Assembly: GCF_001949145.1 (NCBI RefSeq)
Contig: NW_019091383.1
Coordinates: 986,466-1,050,465 of the forward strand
Reading direction: 5' to 3'
Length of the DNA: 64,000 bases
DNA from: Acanthaster planci
Taxonomy: Eukaryota > Echinodermata > Asteroidea > Valvatida > Acanthasteridae
Shown: positions 48,421 to 59,420 of the stretch, piece after piece
Position numbering within the stretch: position 1 is the first letter of the stretch
Layout: each line of letters starts with the position of its first letter
Program-made: the position numbers and the translations under genes
The notes under the pieces: model-generated
The model's database searches: none
What the model saw: only the letters and a program-made list of their open reading frames with translations
What the model was told of the DNA's origin: nothing

Positions 48421-49833
48421 TACACATCGGTGAAAAGCACGGCACGTTTACTTTAACTGAATGGTAACAATATTACGCAGTGGGACCAGAAATTTGCCTG
48501 CAAATACACTTTATTGGGAAAAATCTTGAGGATTGAATACGCCTTGAAAAGTAAACATCAGACGGGCAGCAATGTAAAAATTTAACTGACTTATAAAGTG
48601 CATAACGTTACTCCGTCAGTCTCAGTGACGGAAGTAATATCGCTTACGTTAGATACAGATCTGTGGGGAGAGTTCAGTGCCTTTGTTTCACGGTGCTCCC
48701 TGTACATGTATACATGTACATGTGTACTTTGGCTCGGTTTTCATAATTATTCATTTGTATGTATTTAAAAAATCACAGAATTGAGTTTTACAAAAAAAGT
48801 GATAAGGGAATGTTGGTTTGACAATATTTTGACACACAATATCAAATACCAAATCGCAATCAGGCTGTACACTTTCCATTTATGTTAATGTTTATTCAAA
48901 TTTACGTTTTCCAGTTTACCAATATCAGGATTAAGCCTAATTGTGCTTTGTCCGTACCTTCCAATACTTACAGCAACATCTCCCACTTACTAAAGTTGGC
49001 ACTGGAAAGTGCCATTCTCGGGTATGGATTGCTTGTCGAAATCACGATTTTCACAATCACTAATATAACACTGACCCATGGTGTGCAGAACGTATTTTGG
49101 CAGTTACTCTGATACTCACTGGGGGAAAGGGTGGGTCCAAGGCAGAAGGTAATGTGGGCTCTCCCCCCCCCCTGAAAATTGCCTGCTTCATTTCCCAGGC
49201 TTCCAGAACGTGTAAAAAGCCCCAAATCTAGCCTAACCCCTCAGAAATGTCATGCAAGGTTGCATGAAAATACCGTCCGCCGAAATTTTGGTTCTAAAGC
49301 CGTCCTTGACAGGGGATCCATAAATAAACACGGCGCACTCCCCATCCATTTGTGCTTGAGCGCACCCTTATTTAATATGCACCGTGAATACGAAAGCTAT
49401 TATTTACTGTATTTGGCCCCAGTGGATCACAACCTCCCTATGACTTGCATTTTTAAGCACAGGCGTCGCTGCTTACAATTTTTCGGAGGGGGGAATTAAG
49501 CGCCCACTTTCCCCCTCTCGATACCCGTGTTGTGTTTTGGTTTATTGTTTTTTTTTTTAATTATTGTTGTTTTTTATTTCTTTGGTTTTTTTTTTCAGCT
49601 TACCAGCTTTGAACACAGACCCTTTATTTATTGAGTGGGTTTTGTACTTGCCAGCTTGGACGACCCCTCCATGACTTGCGTTTTGCGGGGCATGAACATC
49701 GTCTTATCGCTCTATTTGCATTGGGTATTATGAATTACTGCTATGACTTGCACTTTTGACTCTCCTCGCCGCGGGCACGACAACCCTGCCTTTCGCTTTA
49801 TCTGCTGACACACCGACTCACTCGCTGTCCAAG

Positions 49834-49879
49834 TGCCCGGGATTGTGCACGTGAGTCAACCGTTTCCCGCAATCTGCAG
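49834..49879 (+). other. probable noncoding first exon of GST 1
   Basis: TGTGCAC at about 49845 and TCAAC-GTTTC are followed by a strong 5' splice site CAG|GTGGGTT at 49879/49880. A similar block with the same donor position lies upstream of GST 2 (59378-59420). A good acceptor (cttccccgcag) at 50822 leads into the 38-base leader before the ATG. A TGAGTCA AP-1-type motif is at 49852-49858, not conserved in the other copy. The transcription start is unknown. Confidence 0.45.
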
Positions 49880-50111
49880 GTGGGTTAATGCATATTGTGT
49901 CGTACCTCCATGGTGAGAATAAAATGAACAGCAGAACGTTTGGTTCAAGAATACCTTGGACTTCTTAGGTTGCACTGCACCTGCCAGTCTGAATTGTGTA
50001 TTGCCGACAGCATATGTGCCGAGTACTGTATGCTTGTTCAAACCTTGGCCTTGTGATCCTCGACGCACGGTAACACCTTTATGGCACGTAGGTGTGGTAT
50101 CCTCAAGCGGA

Positions 50112-50440
50112 CAGGCAAACGTCGTGTGAGTTTGAACGTCGTGATTATGAGTGGTCAGGACCAATTTCATGAAGCTGCTAAGCACAAAACTTTGCTTAGC
50201 ATAGTATTATTGTCTTGCTCAGGAAAAACAGGTTACCAGCTAAAAATCCATGTTATTTTTATGTTAAACACTAGTCACAAGCAATGTACAACACTTGGAC
50301 ATTTTGGTTGGTAATTCTGCTGTTGTAAAGGGGAAAGAAATTATGCTATAAAGATGCATGAAATTGGCCCTGACCACTAACAAGCGCGACGTTCAACCTC
50401 ACATAAGCACGACGTTCGAACTCACACGCGACGTTTGCCT
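50112..50440. mobile_element. 329-bp inverted-repeat element
   Basis: The outer arms AGGCAAACGTCGTGTGAGTT and AACTCACACGCGACGTTTGCCT pair. Inside them AGTGGTCAGGACCAATTTCA pairs with TGAAATTGGCCCTGACCACT. The core contains AGCTGCTAAGCACAAAACTT and GCTTAGCAT, a repeat I associate with echinoderm genomes. It lies in the probable 5' UTR intron of GST 1. Confidence 0.7.
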
Positions 50441-50860
50441 TTTCGCTTTACAACACCATGTGCGCATGAGAACGTGTTTCCTTAACGCTAGACGAAACCT
50501 CGTTTGTAGCCGTTCACAAGATCATACCATGCACACGCTTGGCTGTTGCTTGGCGATTCCCAGCCCGCTAAGATATGACACAGATAAAAGCAAAGCGAAT
50601 TACGAGTGCGCGCTGCACCTCTTCAATTGCTTGGCTAAAATGTTCCAAATTATGCAGGACTATTTTTGTGCGCGTTTAGGGCAAGCACATCAATTTGATC
50701 AAACTGTCGTAAAAGGGCGCGATTATTCACGCATCTGAAATAGATATTGCTATATTTTTCTTGCCCAAAAATCCCAATTTAGTGGCCCATTCCGGTGGAT
50801 GCGATTATTTTCTTCCCCGCAGATTTTTCTCACTGGTCTCGAACCTAATTACTGGTCACC

Positions 50861-53800
50861 ATGGTGTTGACGGTCTACGGAATGCGGCTCTCACAGCCTT
50901 CTCGCAGTGTCATCGTGTTCTGTAAGGTTGCTAAGATTCCCTTCACGGAGAAAACGGTCGACTTGATGACAGGTATACTGTTTGGATCACTTAACGTCGT
51001 ACAGTCAGTTTGTTATAAATAAGTCGAGTCATAACTTACGGATTGCATGATATCTTTTTTTCTAACTCTCCCCTACTATACGCTTTCATAAGCGGCATGG
51101 CAATCAATGGAGGGGACTTCCCCTTTTTGAAGTGGAGGGATGCCGTATGTATCCTCCCACATTTTGTAGCCAGCTAGAATTTTTAGGTTTACATTTTGTT
51201 CCTTTAGCGCATAATAATTGACTGAATTCGTCCAAACAAAAAGACGATGTCCAAAATGCGCTCCAAAATAACATAGAGAAATTGCCCCATTTTGCATCAC
51301 AGAGCAACTCCAATTCCATTAATATTCCTACAGGTATTGTGTGTAGGCATTATGTATAGTACATGTAGATACTACAGGTAGGTACTACAGGTAGGTACCA
51401 TAAAGGTACTCAAGTAGTTACTATAGGTAACTAATAGACACTACATAGGTACTATTATAAAAAGGCACTATAGGTATAGGTACTACTATAGGCACTACTT
51501 TCCAGTAGTGATCGCATTGACCCTTGTTAAGCTTGTTCGTTCTATTTCTTCCTCCATGCAGGTGAAAATCAAACAAAAGCTTATCTGGAGATTAATCCCA
51601 TGGGGGCGGTGCCGTGCATCGTGGACGATGGATTCAAGCTGTCAGAGTGGTAAATGCATGATCGATGATTACAAGTCGTCTGTTTTATATTCTTATTGCA
51701 TGTACTGACGACAGCATCCCAACGATTTTTGTTCGTGCAAGCTCGGCGCTGCGTGTATGTGGTTTGCGTGCATGACTAGTTCTCGTGCGTTACTATCCCT
51801 ATTGACAATAAATTATGAAAAAGTTCAAATCTAAAAAAGATGAAGAATCCACTGAATCATTTTAGCGAGAATTGCAGAAACCATGTTTAAAAATCCTAAG
51901 CTTGGCTTCTAACCCGCAATCTTGTAGTCTGTGATTACTTGTACATAGCTGCCCATCTCATCGAGTTTCCGCGACAGCTCGATGCCTAAAGCAAATTCCG
52001 AAATGTTACATAACTACACTCATCATGCAAAGAGAATTGCTCCTTAAAACGTTGTACACATGCGCATAAGAAAGCCTGGTGGGACAATGTTGCTGTGTAC
52101 CCGTCAGTAACGTTTTCAAGAATAACGGCGATCGATTCCGCGCAATGTTTGTGTGCCATGCTCTGTGGTGCAGACTAGTCCAAACGCGAAATCAATACTC
52201 AGCTGGAAATGCCTTTTGTATCAACATGTAAGCATTGTTCGAATTTCTGTTTGGGGGTAATCCCCCCCCCCGCTCAATTTGGTGGGGATCTTCAGGCAGT
52301 GCTTTATAAGGCTTCCTTCTGTGTATCTTAAACGCAGATGAGAATATGTATGTGTATACATGTAGCCTGTCCCTGACATGATGCCGAACCAGGCGGCAAT
52401 GCAAGTCAGTGATCCGTCGGCCGAACATTAATTTTTTTTGTCACCATTAAAGGCTGGAGCCTCGTCCTTTGTGCTACATCTGAGCCCTAACTGAGTTTTG
52501 TCCATAATCGAAATCTACGAGAGCTGCCTAAACTTCTGAAAACTCTGTGTTGTCTCGCAGCCCCTTGATGTATTGCGTTATATATGTGTCTGTGATATCA
52601 TTCGGTCCCGTCAGGGATAATTTGCCGTCCGAACGCTTGGCGTGTCGTTCCCTTCTTGTTTATGTCATCAAAAGTGTTCACCTTTCTCAATCCTTTCTCA
52701 ATATGTAATGTCCTTAAACTCCAAGCTTGAATAAAAAAAAGTAACCAATGATTTCAGTCTAGACTGACCGGTCATAGAAACTCAAATCAACCTGCCTCAA
52801 GACATTCTTGTAAAGATAGATTCAAGACTGGAAACTGGACGTCAGCTTCATTCGCAAAATGATTATTGTCACCGATCAGTACTGGGACAGTCTGGTTAGC
52901 AGACTAAAAGATAGAGACTACAATTTTGAAGATCTTTTAGTCTTGATAGCTGCCATTGTCGCGTGACTTAAATTGCGAAACTGACCAAAATTTTCCAAAC
53001 CCGTTATGTTAATTTTCGGTTTCTGACGCCAATATCCGTAAATATTTGGCGTGTACATGAATACTTGCTCCTCTTTGAGGATTTGTCCACATGCGTGATT
53101 CTTAAGTTCCTCAATAGTTCTTGCTACCTTTTTACTTATTGATCTCCACTTTTGCACAATTTTGATTATGCTGACTGTTTAAAAAAGGACACGCCATATC
53201 TAAAAATTGAAGGCATACCATGTGCATGACGTCATAATGGATGTTAGTAATCGGTTTTTACCTGCTGTGTTAATATCTGCACAGAATTTCCTTAGCGCTA
53301 GCAGCGGTGTCAGTGAAATTAAATCATGTCTGTGTCTTGTTCCCTTGTTCCAATCACACAGTATGACGATTTTGAAGTATTTAGCTGGTAAAAACAAAGT
53401 AGCCGATCACTGGTACCCGGCAGACTTGAAGGTGCGGGCCAAAGTCGACCAGTATCTGGACTGGCATCACACTGGTCTGCGCAAACAGGGCGTTGACGTT
53501 TTTGTCGGCATGGTAAGAGAAGTATTAATCCTGTCTTGCCTCAAATTCAAGGACATGACAAGTCTTAAAAGCTGCAGGGCACCTTTCTTCGCGTTTGGAA
53601 AGGGTCGACAAATTTCGTGCTTTGTGATTGGCCAACGCGTTGCAAACTCTTGGAGGCGCACTATTGTGAATCGCCCGTATTACCCTTTAGAGTAACTTGG
53701 AGGCTGCAATTTCAAAGAATTTTTAGGGCATTTACTCCCTTAAATGGGATGTATATGTATTTTGTTCTGTCAGATCTATTCACCTAATTCTGTTACGTCC

Positions 53801-54375
53801 AGCTGCATTCCTAAATTTATTTAAAAACATCCTTTATCGAGGTATTTCAGTTCATTGGACTTTTGCATCTTTTTTTTCAAGATCTTTACGCCTATGGGTG
53901 GACAGCCTATCGATGAAGACAAACTGGCCAAAGATTTTGAGGCTTTCGACAAGGCCCTGGGAACTATTGAGAAGGTGTTTCTTGGAGACAAGCAGTTCCT
54001 TGCTTCAGATAAAATCAGCATTGCCGATATATGCTGCTTGTCAGAGGTAGTTATTACTTCTAATCTTTCCAAAATCTAACGTTCGGACAGTGACGTTTAA
54101 ACTTATTTGTGCCTAAATGCAGCTGTGTATGATTTATGGCACACCTGCAATACCTGAACGTATTTTTCATAAGCTATAAGCTAACGAGATTCGTATCCCC
54201 TAACCTTATATCTCGGCAGATCATGCAAATCATCCCGATCCAGCGGACCGATCTTTTGGCCAAGTACCCGAAGCTGGCCGCCTGGAAGGAGAGAACAATC
54301 AAGCAGCTGAAACCTGCCTACGACGAGGTTTTTAAGCTCCTCTTCGATTTTACAGCCCAACAGCTGAAGAAGTAA
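50861..54375 (+). CDS. GSTT: glutathione S-transferase, theta class, 5 coding exons (GST 1)
   Basis: Exons are 50861-50972, 51562-51649, 53362-53512, 53882-54046 and 54220-54375, phases consistent, 223 aa against about 225-245 in the family. It would conjugate glutathione to electrophiles in the cytosol. The N-terminal thioredoxin fold begins MVLTVYGMRLSQPSRSV; Ser11 falls at the catalytic serine of theta GSTs. INPMGAVPCIVDDG contains the cis-Pro motif, and KLSECMTILKYL holds the glutathione-binding Glu-Cys position, Cys replacing the usual Ser-Val. NKVADHWYPADLKVRAKVDQYLDWHH is the typical theta start of the helical domain (residues about 77-105). FLASDKISIADI is the N-capping box. The Cys codon is split by intron 2. 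It is a tandem duplicate of the gene starting at 61517. The second base after the stop region already nears a transposon. Confidence 0.95.
51346..51500. repeat. degenerate GGTACTATA tandem repeat in GST 1 intron 1
   Basis: About 150 bases consist of variants of ACTACAGGTAGGT and GGTACTATA. It ends 60 bases upstream of the exon 2 acceptor. Confidence 0.75.
53590..53690. mobile_element. single arm of the 18.3-kb foldback family, GST 1 intron 3
   Basis: GTTTGGAAAGGGTCGACAAA, a GTGATTGGCCAACG block and GCAAACTCTTGGAGGCGCAC match the arms at 18336-18478, in reverse orientation to the left arm. The second arm is absent, so this is a half copy or a solo element. Confidence 0.65.
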
Positions 54376-54482
54376 TTCAGTCAAGAAAGTACAGTAAACC
54401 TCGGATAAGGCAGATTCTTAGTCGGATTTTTGCTTACCTCAGATAAAATCGCTTGGAACATTTCACTTCTCAAGTGGTTCTT

Positions 54483-54488
54483 AATAAA
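54483..54488 (+). terminator. candidate poly(A) signal of GST 1, inside a transposon
   Basis: AATAAA 108 bases after the GST 1 stop codon is the first canonical signal downstream and lies inside the pogo-like element that starts at 54392. If used, the 3' UTR is almost wholly transposon-derived. Confidence 0.45.
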
Positions 54489-55007
54489 ATTCCTTGCCTA
54501 AGTCGGATCGCGAAAGTTGGACTTTCGCTTTTGTCAGACAAATCAACCCGGATCATTTATTAAAATACTGTGTGTTTTCCTTCTTTTAAATCGGATTGAC
54601 CAAAAAAAGATTTTCGTACATTTAGTCATTCTAGTAAACAAAGGGATATGGGGAATTTTCGGTATTTTCCTGTCCAAATCAATCATTTTCGTGCTAGTTC
54701 CACTGGGTTTTCACAGCAGAGGTATCTGCAACAGGCCTTTTATCGTACTTTTTAAAGTTCGCGTATCAGCCTATAACCTTGGCTTGAGCTCCGTCTCTTG
54801 CTCCGCTCCCATTGCTATACAGCATGAGTGAACTTGATTTCCGGCTGGAAAAACGTTTATTTGCCCACGTGATCACAGACTGCATCTTTACTGGATAAGG
54901 TGGCTAGGGTAAGTACAGCTAGCTGAGCAAAGCTACCGAAGTACATGTACATGTACACGTACATGGTGATGGCCTGAGGAAAGTATTAACTTGTACGGTA
55001 CGGGTAC

Positions 55008-55573
55008 TAGCCTGTGATCAAGGCGCCCACGGCGAAATGGATAGCCAAGACCACACGACGAACTGCATGCAAGCCCGAAAATAACCATGCATGCGCTTTT
55101 TTTCCAGTGGTTTATCTGAATTATTCAATTGCTAATGAGTTATGAATTATTCATATTTCTCTGAACCATTCAATTTGTCGATCGGAATCCCAAGCTTCGG
55201 TGCTGCATATTGTAGGCAATTCTGAAAGAGATTGTTGTCTACTAGAGCTTACGGCTCTGCCGGAAAGGACGCGGTGTTGAATACGCGCGCCATTGTAATG
55301 ATGAATAATTTATTTCATGCGCGACAGAGGCGATCCTTTTGATTGGTGGAGACTTATGCATACGCATATATCGTGTCTGCTACTGAAACGGTAGCAAATG
55401 TAAATAAAACATAAGCTACGTGGGGCAGAACTCCACATGCGCGCGGGCCGTGCGTACGGTTCGTCGTGTAGTCTTTCTTCGTGCGTTGGTTTGGTGCTTA
55501 AACTAGTCTCCTCCAGCTCCTCGCTCTTGAGCGACTAATCCATTTCGCCGCGGGCGCCTTGATCAAAGGCTAT
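55008..55573. mobile_element. nested inverted-repeat element of about 566 bp
   Basis: The left end TAGCCTGTGATCAAGGCGCC continues CACGGCGAAATGGA. The right end TCCATTTCGCCGCGGGCGCC continues TTGATCAAAGGCTA. About 32 of 34 positions pair. Further inside, CACGACGAAC pairs with GTTCGTCGTG. It interrupts the pogo-like element, hence is younger. Superfamily not identified; TA at both edges. Confidence 0.7.
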
Positions 55574-55822
55574 ACGGTAAAGACTCGTGTGGCTCAATCA
55601 GTGAAACATGCTGTGAGTTTCTTCTGTACATTATATGAAAGGTGGAAATGAAATGATGTCTGACGTTAGAAACACTGTGATATTACTTTATTTCATATTT
55701 TTGTGGGCTGTGTGGCCGTTATAATGGCTGACGATGACTGTGTAATGAATTTCGTCTTCTTTGACTAAGTCCGGTGAAATCGGTCGTTCTCATTTGATCC
55801 GACTTATCCGAGGTTTACTGTA

Positions 55823-58800
55823 TATACACTAATGTTCTTGCATAAAAATCTTTTCATTGTTTGAACTTCTTTATAGTAAAATATTAATCTACAATGAAGC
55901 AGTAACTACCATAAGAAAAACACGTTTTTATAAGAATAAAAGCGAATGTGTGTCAGAGCCCTGAAAACATACACAACGAACAGACACGATACAGACTTAT
56001 ATATTACATCTTTTACTGATATTAAGTTACCTGCATGTACTCAAATCTGGACTTGTATAATTCAGACTACGAGTTTACGTGAAAGCTGTGTGCCAAATCA
56101 TCGCTTAACATATCGATGGCTCCGGAGTCTTAGAGCAGCTCTTCAGTGCCAAAACATGGTCACTTTAGTTTTTGTCCTTGTAGGGTAAGATAGGCTGGAT
56201 GAATATAGTTTAGAAAACCTATTTACTAACAGACATATTATTGAGTGGCAGCAAAGTAAATGGTTCTGGCTGAAGTCCAGAAATCGAAGTACTCCTGCTT
56301 CAATTTCTTCGTTGTCTGCACATTTTTGTAGTGTAATTTAGCAAAATAGTTTGCTCAGATGACTTGGGCGTGCCATATTTCAACGACGGATAAGGTCGTG
56401 TCCGTATTAATTGCCTGTGACCTGAGATTATGTGATCATTCCATAAATATCGTGTAATTTCAAGTGGAGAAAAATTAATTCAAAGCCTTTGACAACTTGA
56501 ACCCGACGAGGTTCTGCCGTCATTCAGAAGCTTCTACTTGAAACTTAAGCATTTTTATTCATAAATCTACAAGGGATGTCAAATGCAAACTAACGTTTCT
56601 TCGGAATAGTGTTGCACTGAAAGCATACAATGAACGGGTGTGGTTCTGCGTCTGTATGGTTTCCGGTCTGAAGTTCCTTCACAACAGCTTAAAATCCAAG
56701 GGGGTGGACGCGGCCAGTCTTGGCTGCTTTCATCACAGTGGCCACGGGGGGCCTTTGGGCACGTCCCCCTCCCACACACACACATTCCCGTTCCCCAGAT
56801 ACCCCCCCCCGAAAATAAACGGATGAATAGATATCGAACAAGGTTAACAAAAAATTGGACCACTGAAAGCTGGTGCCCTCCCCATGCTGGTGTCCCTTTG
56901 TACCCCTCCCGTAAAATTCTAGCAACGCCACTGTTTCACTATGCTTTCACGAATAGTTTACAGTCTTATATAAAACGGACAATATGGTCAGTTTGCCAAC
57001 TTTGATTTGAACAATTTTACTGATTTGGTTCCAACATGTACACTTGCAAAGTCGTACCCAGGGTTAAAATGTTGGTGGGGGGTCGATCGACATTCTACAA
57101 GTATGTGAGTTTTTTCTCCCTGAGAGATCAGTCTCTGTTTGGTTTGCTTCAAAGTGTCCCTGTTTTGAACACTTCAAAGCACAAAATAAGCTTCTGGATT
57201 TAATCCGAAGTCGCTTCTTTGAAAGACTTCTTCCGCAGGCGATGAGTCCTAATTTCCATATCAGTCAACTGGGGCTTGACAGTCCAGTGCAGATTACCCA
57301 CTACCCTTCATAAACATTCTTTCTTTACGCATGGAGGAAGGAAAATCGTCCTTGCCCGAAACAAATTCTGAGTGGCCCAAAATGGGTGACTACTGTCACT
57401 GAGACAACGCATTAGGTAGAGGGCGCTGCATACGTTGATTTTGTTTAATGTAAAAGAGTGAAAAAAACACCAATCGTCAGCCTACATACATTTCGAGCGG
57501 TCCCTATTGTAGTGCTTTGAATAGAGTGGCGGTTGCTTCACTGGGTTTCATTCTGACTAGATGGAAAAGTCAATAAAAATTCAAATCCCTTTCTAAAAGG
57601 GTGGAAGACTTGTTGAGAAGGTAATCCTTCACGTGGCTTTTCAAAGGGTGTTTTTCCTCTCTGGAAAAGAGTGGGTGACGCACTCAAGCACTGAAATGTC
57701 AACGAGGGTGATTTTGTGGCCTGCTTGCGTGCGTGCGCGTAACAAAGCACCAGCGCAGTAGACACACCGCCACTCTTTACTCAAAGGTCCTGCAGATTGG
57801 TACCGTTCACGATATGGGGCCGATGGGCACCCCCCCACATGTCCAATCCCTACACACTCTAGACTATTGTTACTTAACACATCCCCCAGAAGTCGTTAAA
57901 GAATTCCTGAGATTCTGATCAAATAATGACCAACACAAAAGTGGGGGGGTCTCTCGCCCCATATCTTGCATCATTATGTGCAGATTAACCCCCCCCGTGC
58001 AATTTTGAAATGTACGACGGAATGCTTCAGTGAAACAAGTACACGAACGTTAATCGTGTTCACTATGCCTGCCCACATACATGAACACCCCACATCATTG
58101 ACCAATAGCCACTTAGTGGTTGATCATAAAACAATGTTCGCCAATCATTCAGAAACTTCAATTACTTGAAGCTTGAGCGTTTCATGCATGGATCCATAAG
58201 GAAGCAAACACTGAGGAACATTTTTCACGGTTTTTTTTGGGGGGGTCGCCCTTCAAGCTCAGTGTAGAATGAACCAAGGAGGTCTTTTCCTACCTCCATG
58301 AACGAACAAAGTGCACATAATGCAGGAGATATGTTTGCTTCAAACCCTTCTGATTGACCACTCATTCCCCCTTTTATGTTGGGGGGTCCAAATTCTTCAG
58401 TATTCAAGTCTAATTTGTACATTCCCAAATCTCTAATGCCAACACTATGCGAAAAGAGGGTAGTTTTATTTAGCAATTTAAAACTGGGAACTGAACAATC
58501 GTGTATTGTTTTTCGATCCACTTCTTCTCTTGGCGTGGGATGGCGCATATGAGTGCACAACTCTTTTATCGTCCAGTCTCATGTTGTTTTACGATGTGGT
58601 CTCTGACAAGAGGCACATCCTGAAGCCGTGAGACACTGTGTCCTTCCTCCATGGTCTGTGTGACTGCAAGGGGATGGGTGTGGCCAGTCTTGGTTATTTT
58701 GCTTGATGGATCGTTTACGGGCTCATTTTTCATGCAGTGATGGCAGCGACTGCCTGGACTGATTGTTGCAGTAGTGTTTATTACACACATTCTGGGCAGT

Positions 58801-59377
58801 ATCAGTCATTATGCCGACTTTGCTTTGGACAGTGTTCTTATTCCTCCGTGGGTTTACCATTTGGTTCCGAAATTTATGCGCTTGCATTGTCGTCATATAT
58901 ACCAGGTCAGTGTTGGAGACGGAGGGCAGAGAGGTTTAAAATGACTCTTACCTTCGCAGAGAGATTGGTCTCTATTTGCCTTAAAAGTGGTCCTGTTTCA
59001 AGTTGGGGTACTTAAGTTTTCACCATTATTCCGCAGTCACTTTTGCAAGACATCTTCGATCTCAAACCCTGAAGCAAATATTCTGAGTAAGTCTGATGAC
59101 TTCTGTCAACAAGATTACGCAACAGTGCGCAGCACGCTTTTTTTGTTTGATGGTGCACACAATCACTGGAAGGTCCATGTGGGCAGAGTACAGACGGTGG
59201 TTCCGTGCGTCCATTTAAAACCGCCTACATAATCATTCACGCAAACAGACCGTGTTTGCCTTACTAGTGCCCGAAAATTACATCCGTGACTTGCAATTTG
59301 GCTCCGAGTTGTGCAGAGCCACGTAACAAGCTCCATATGAAACGAGCATCCTAGCGTCGTGTCCACTGAGCCGAGGC
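55823..59377. other. spacer between the GST copies
   Basis: No exon is supported. Segments at about 56690-57420 and 58660-59150 look like diverged copies of each other (see findings). C-rich homopolymer runs are frequent. Confidence 0.45.
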
Positions 59378-59420
59378 TGTGCACTTTAATCAACTGTTTC
59401 ATCATCGCCCAGTTTAACAG
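59378..59420 (+). other. probable noncoding first exon of GST 2
   Basis: TGTGCAC-TTAATCAACTGTTTC and a strong donor CAG|GTGAGTT at 59420/59421 match the block upstream of GST 1. The acceptor ttttttccag at 61480 leads to a 36-base leader before the ATG at 61517. Confidence 0.45.

Larger units (their letters stand above)
45651..49833. other. intergenic spacer between UNC93A-like gene and GST 1
   Basis: It holds a SINE-like sequence (46606-46770) and a degraded LINE tail (47863-48420). A GC-rich stretch at 47280-47520 has overlapping open frames on both strands but no recognisable domain. No gene can be supported. Confidence 0.5.
54392..55820. mobile_element. 1.43-kb pogo/Tigger-like DNA element, non-autonomous
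   Basis: It is bounded by TA (54390-54391 and 55821-55822). The left end CAGTAAACCTCGGATAAG is the exact reverse complement of the right end CTTATCCGAGGTTTACTG (18 of 18). CAGT-AACCTCG-TTATC termini with TA targets are characteristic of the pogo/Tigger group. No transposase frame remains. A second inverted-repeat element is nested at 55008-55573. Confidence 0.75.
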
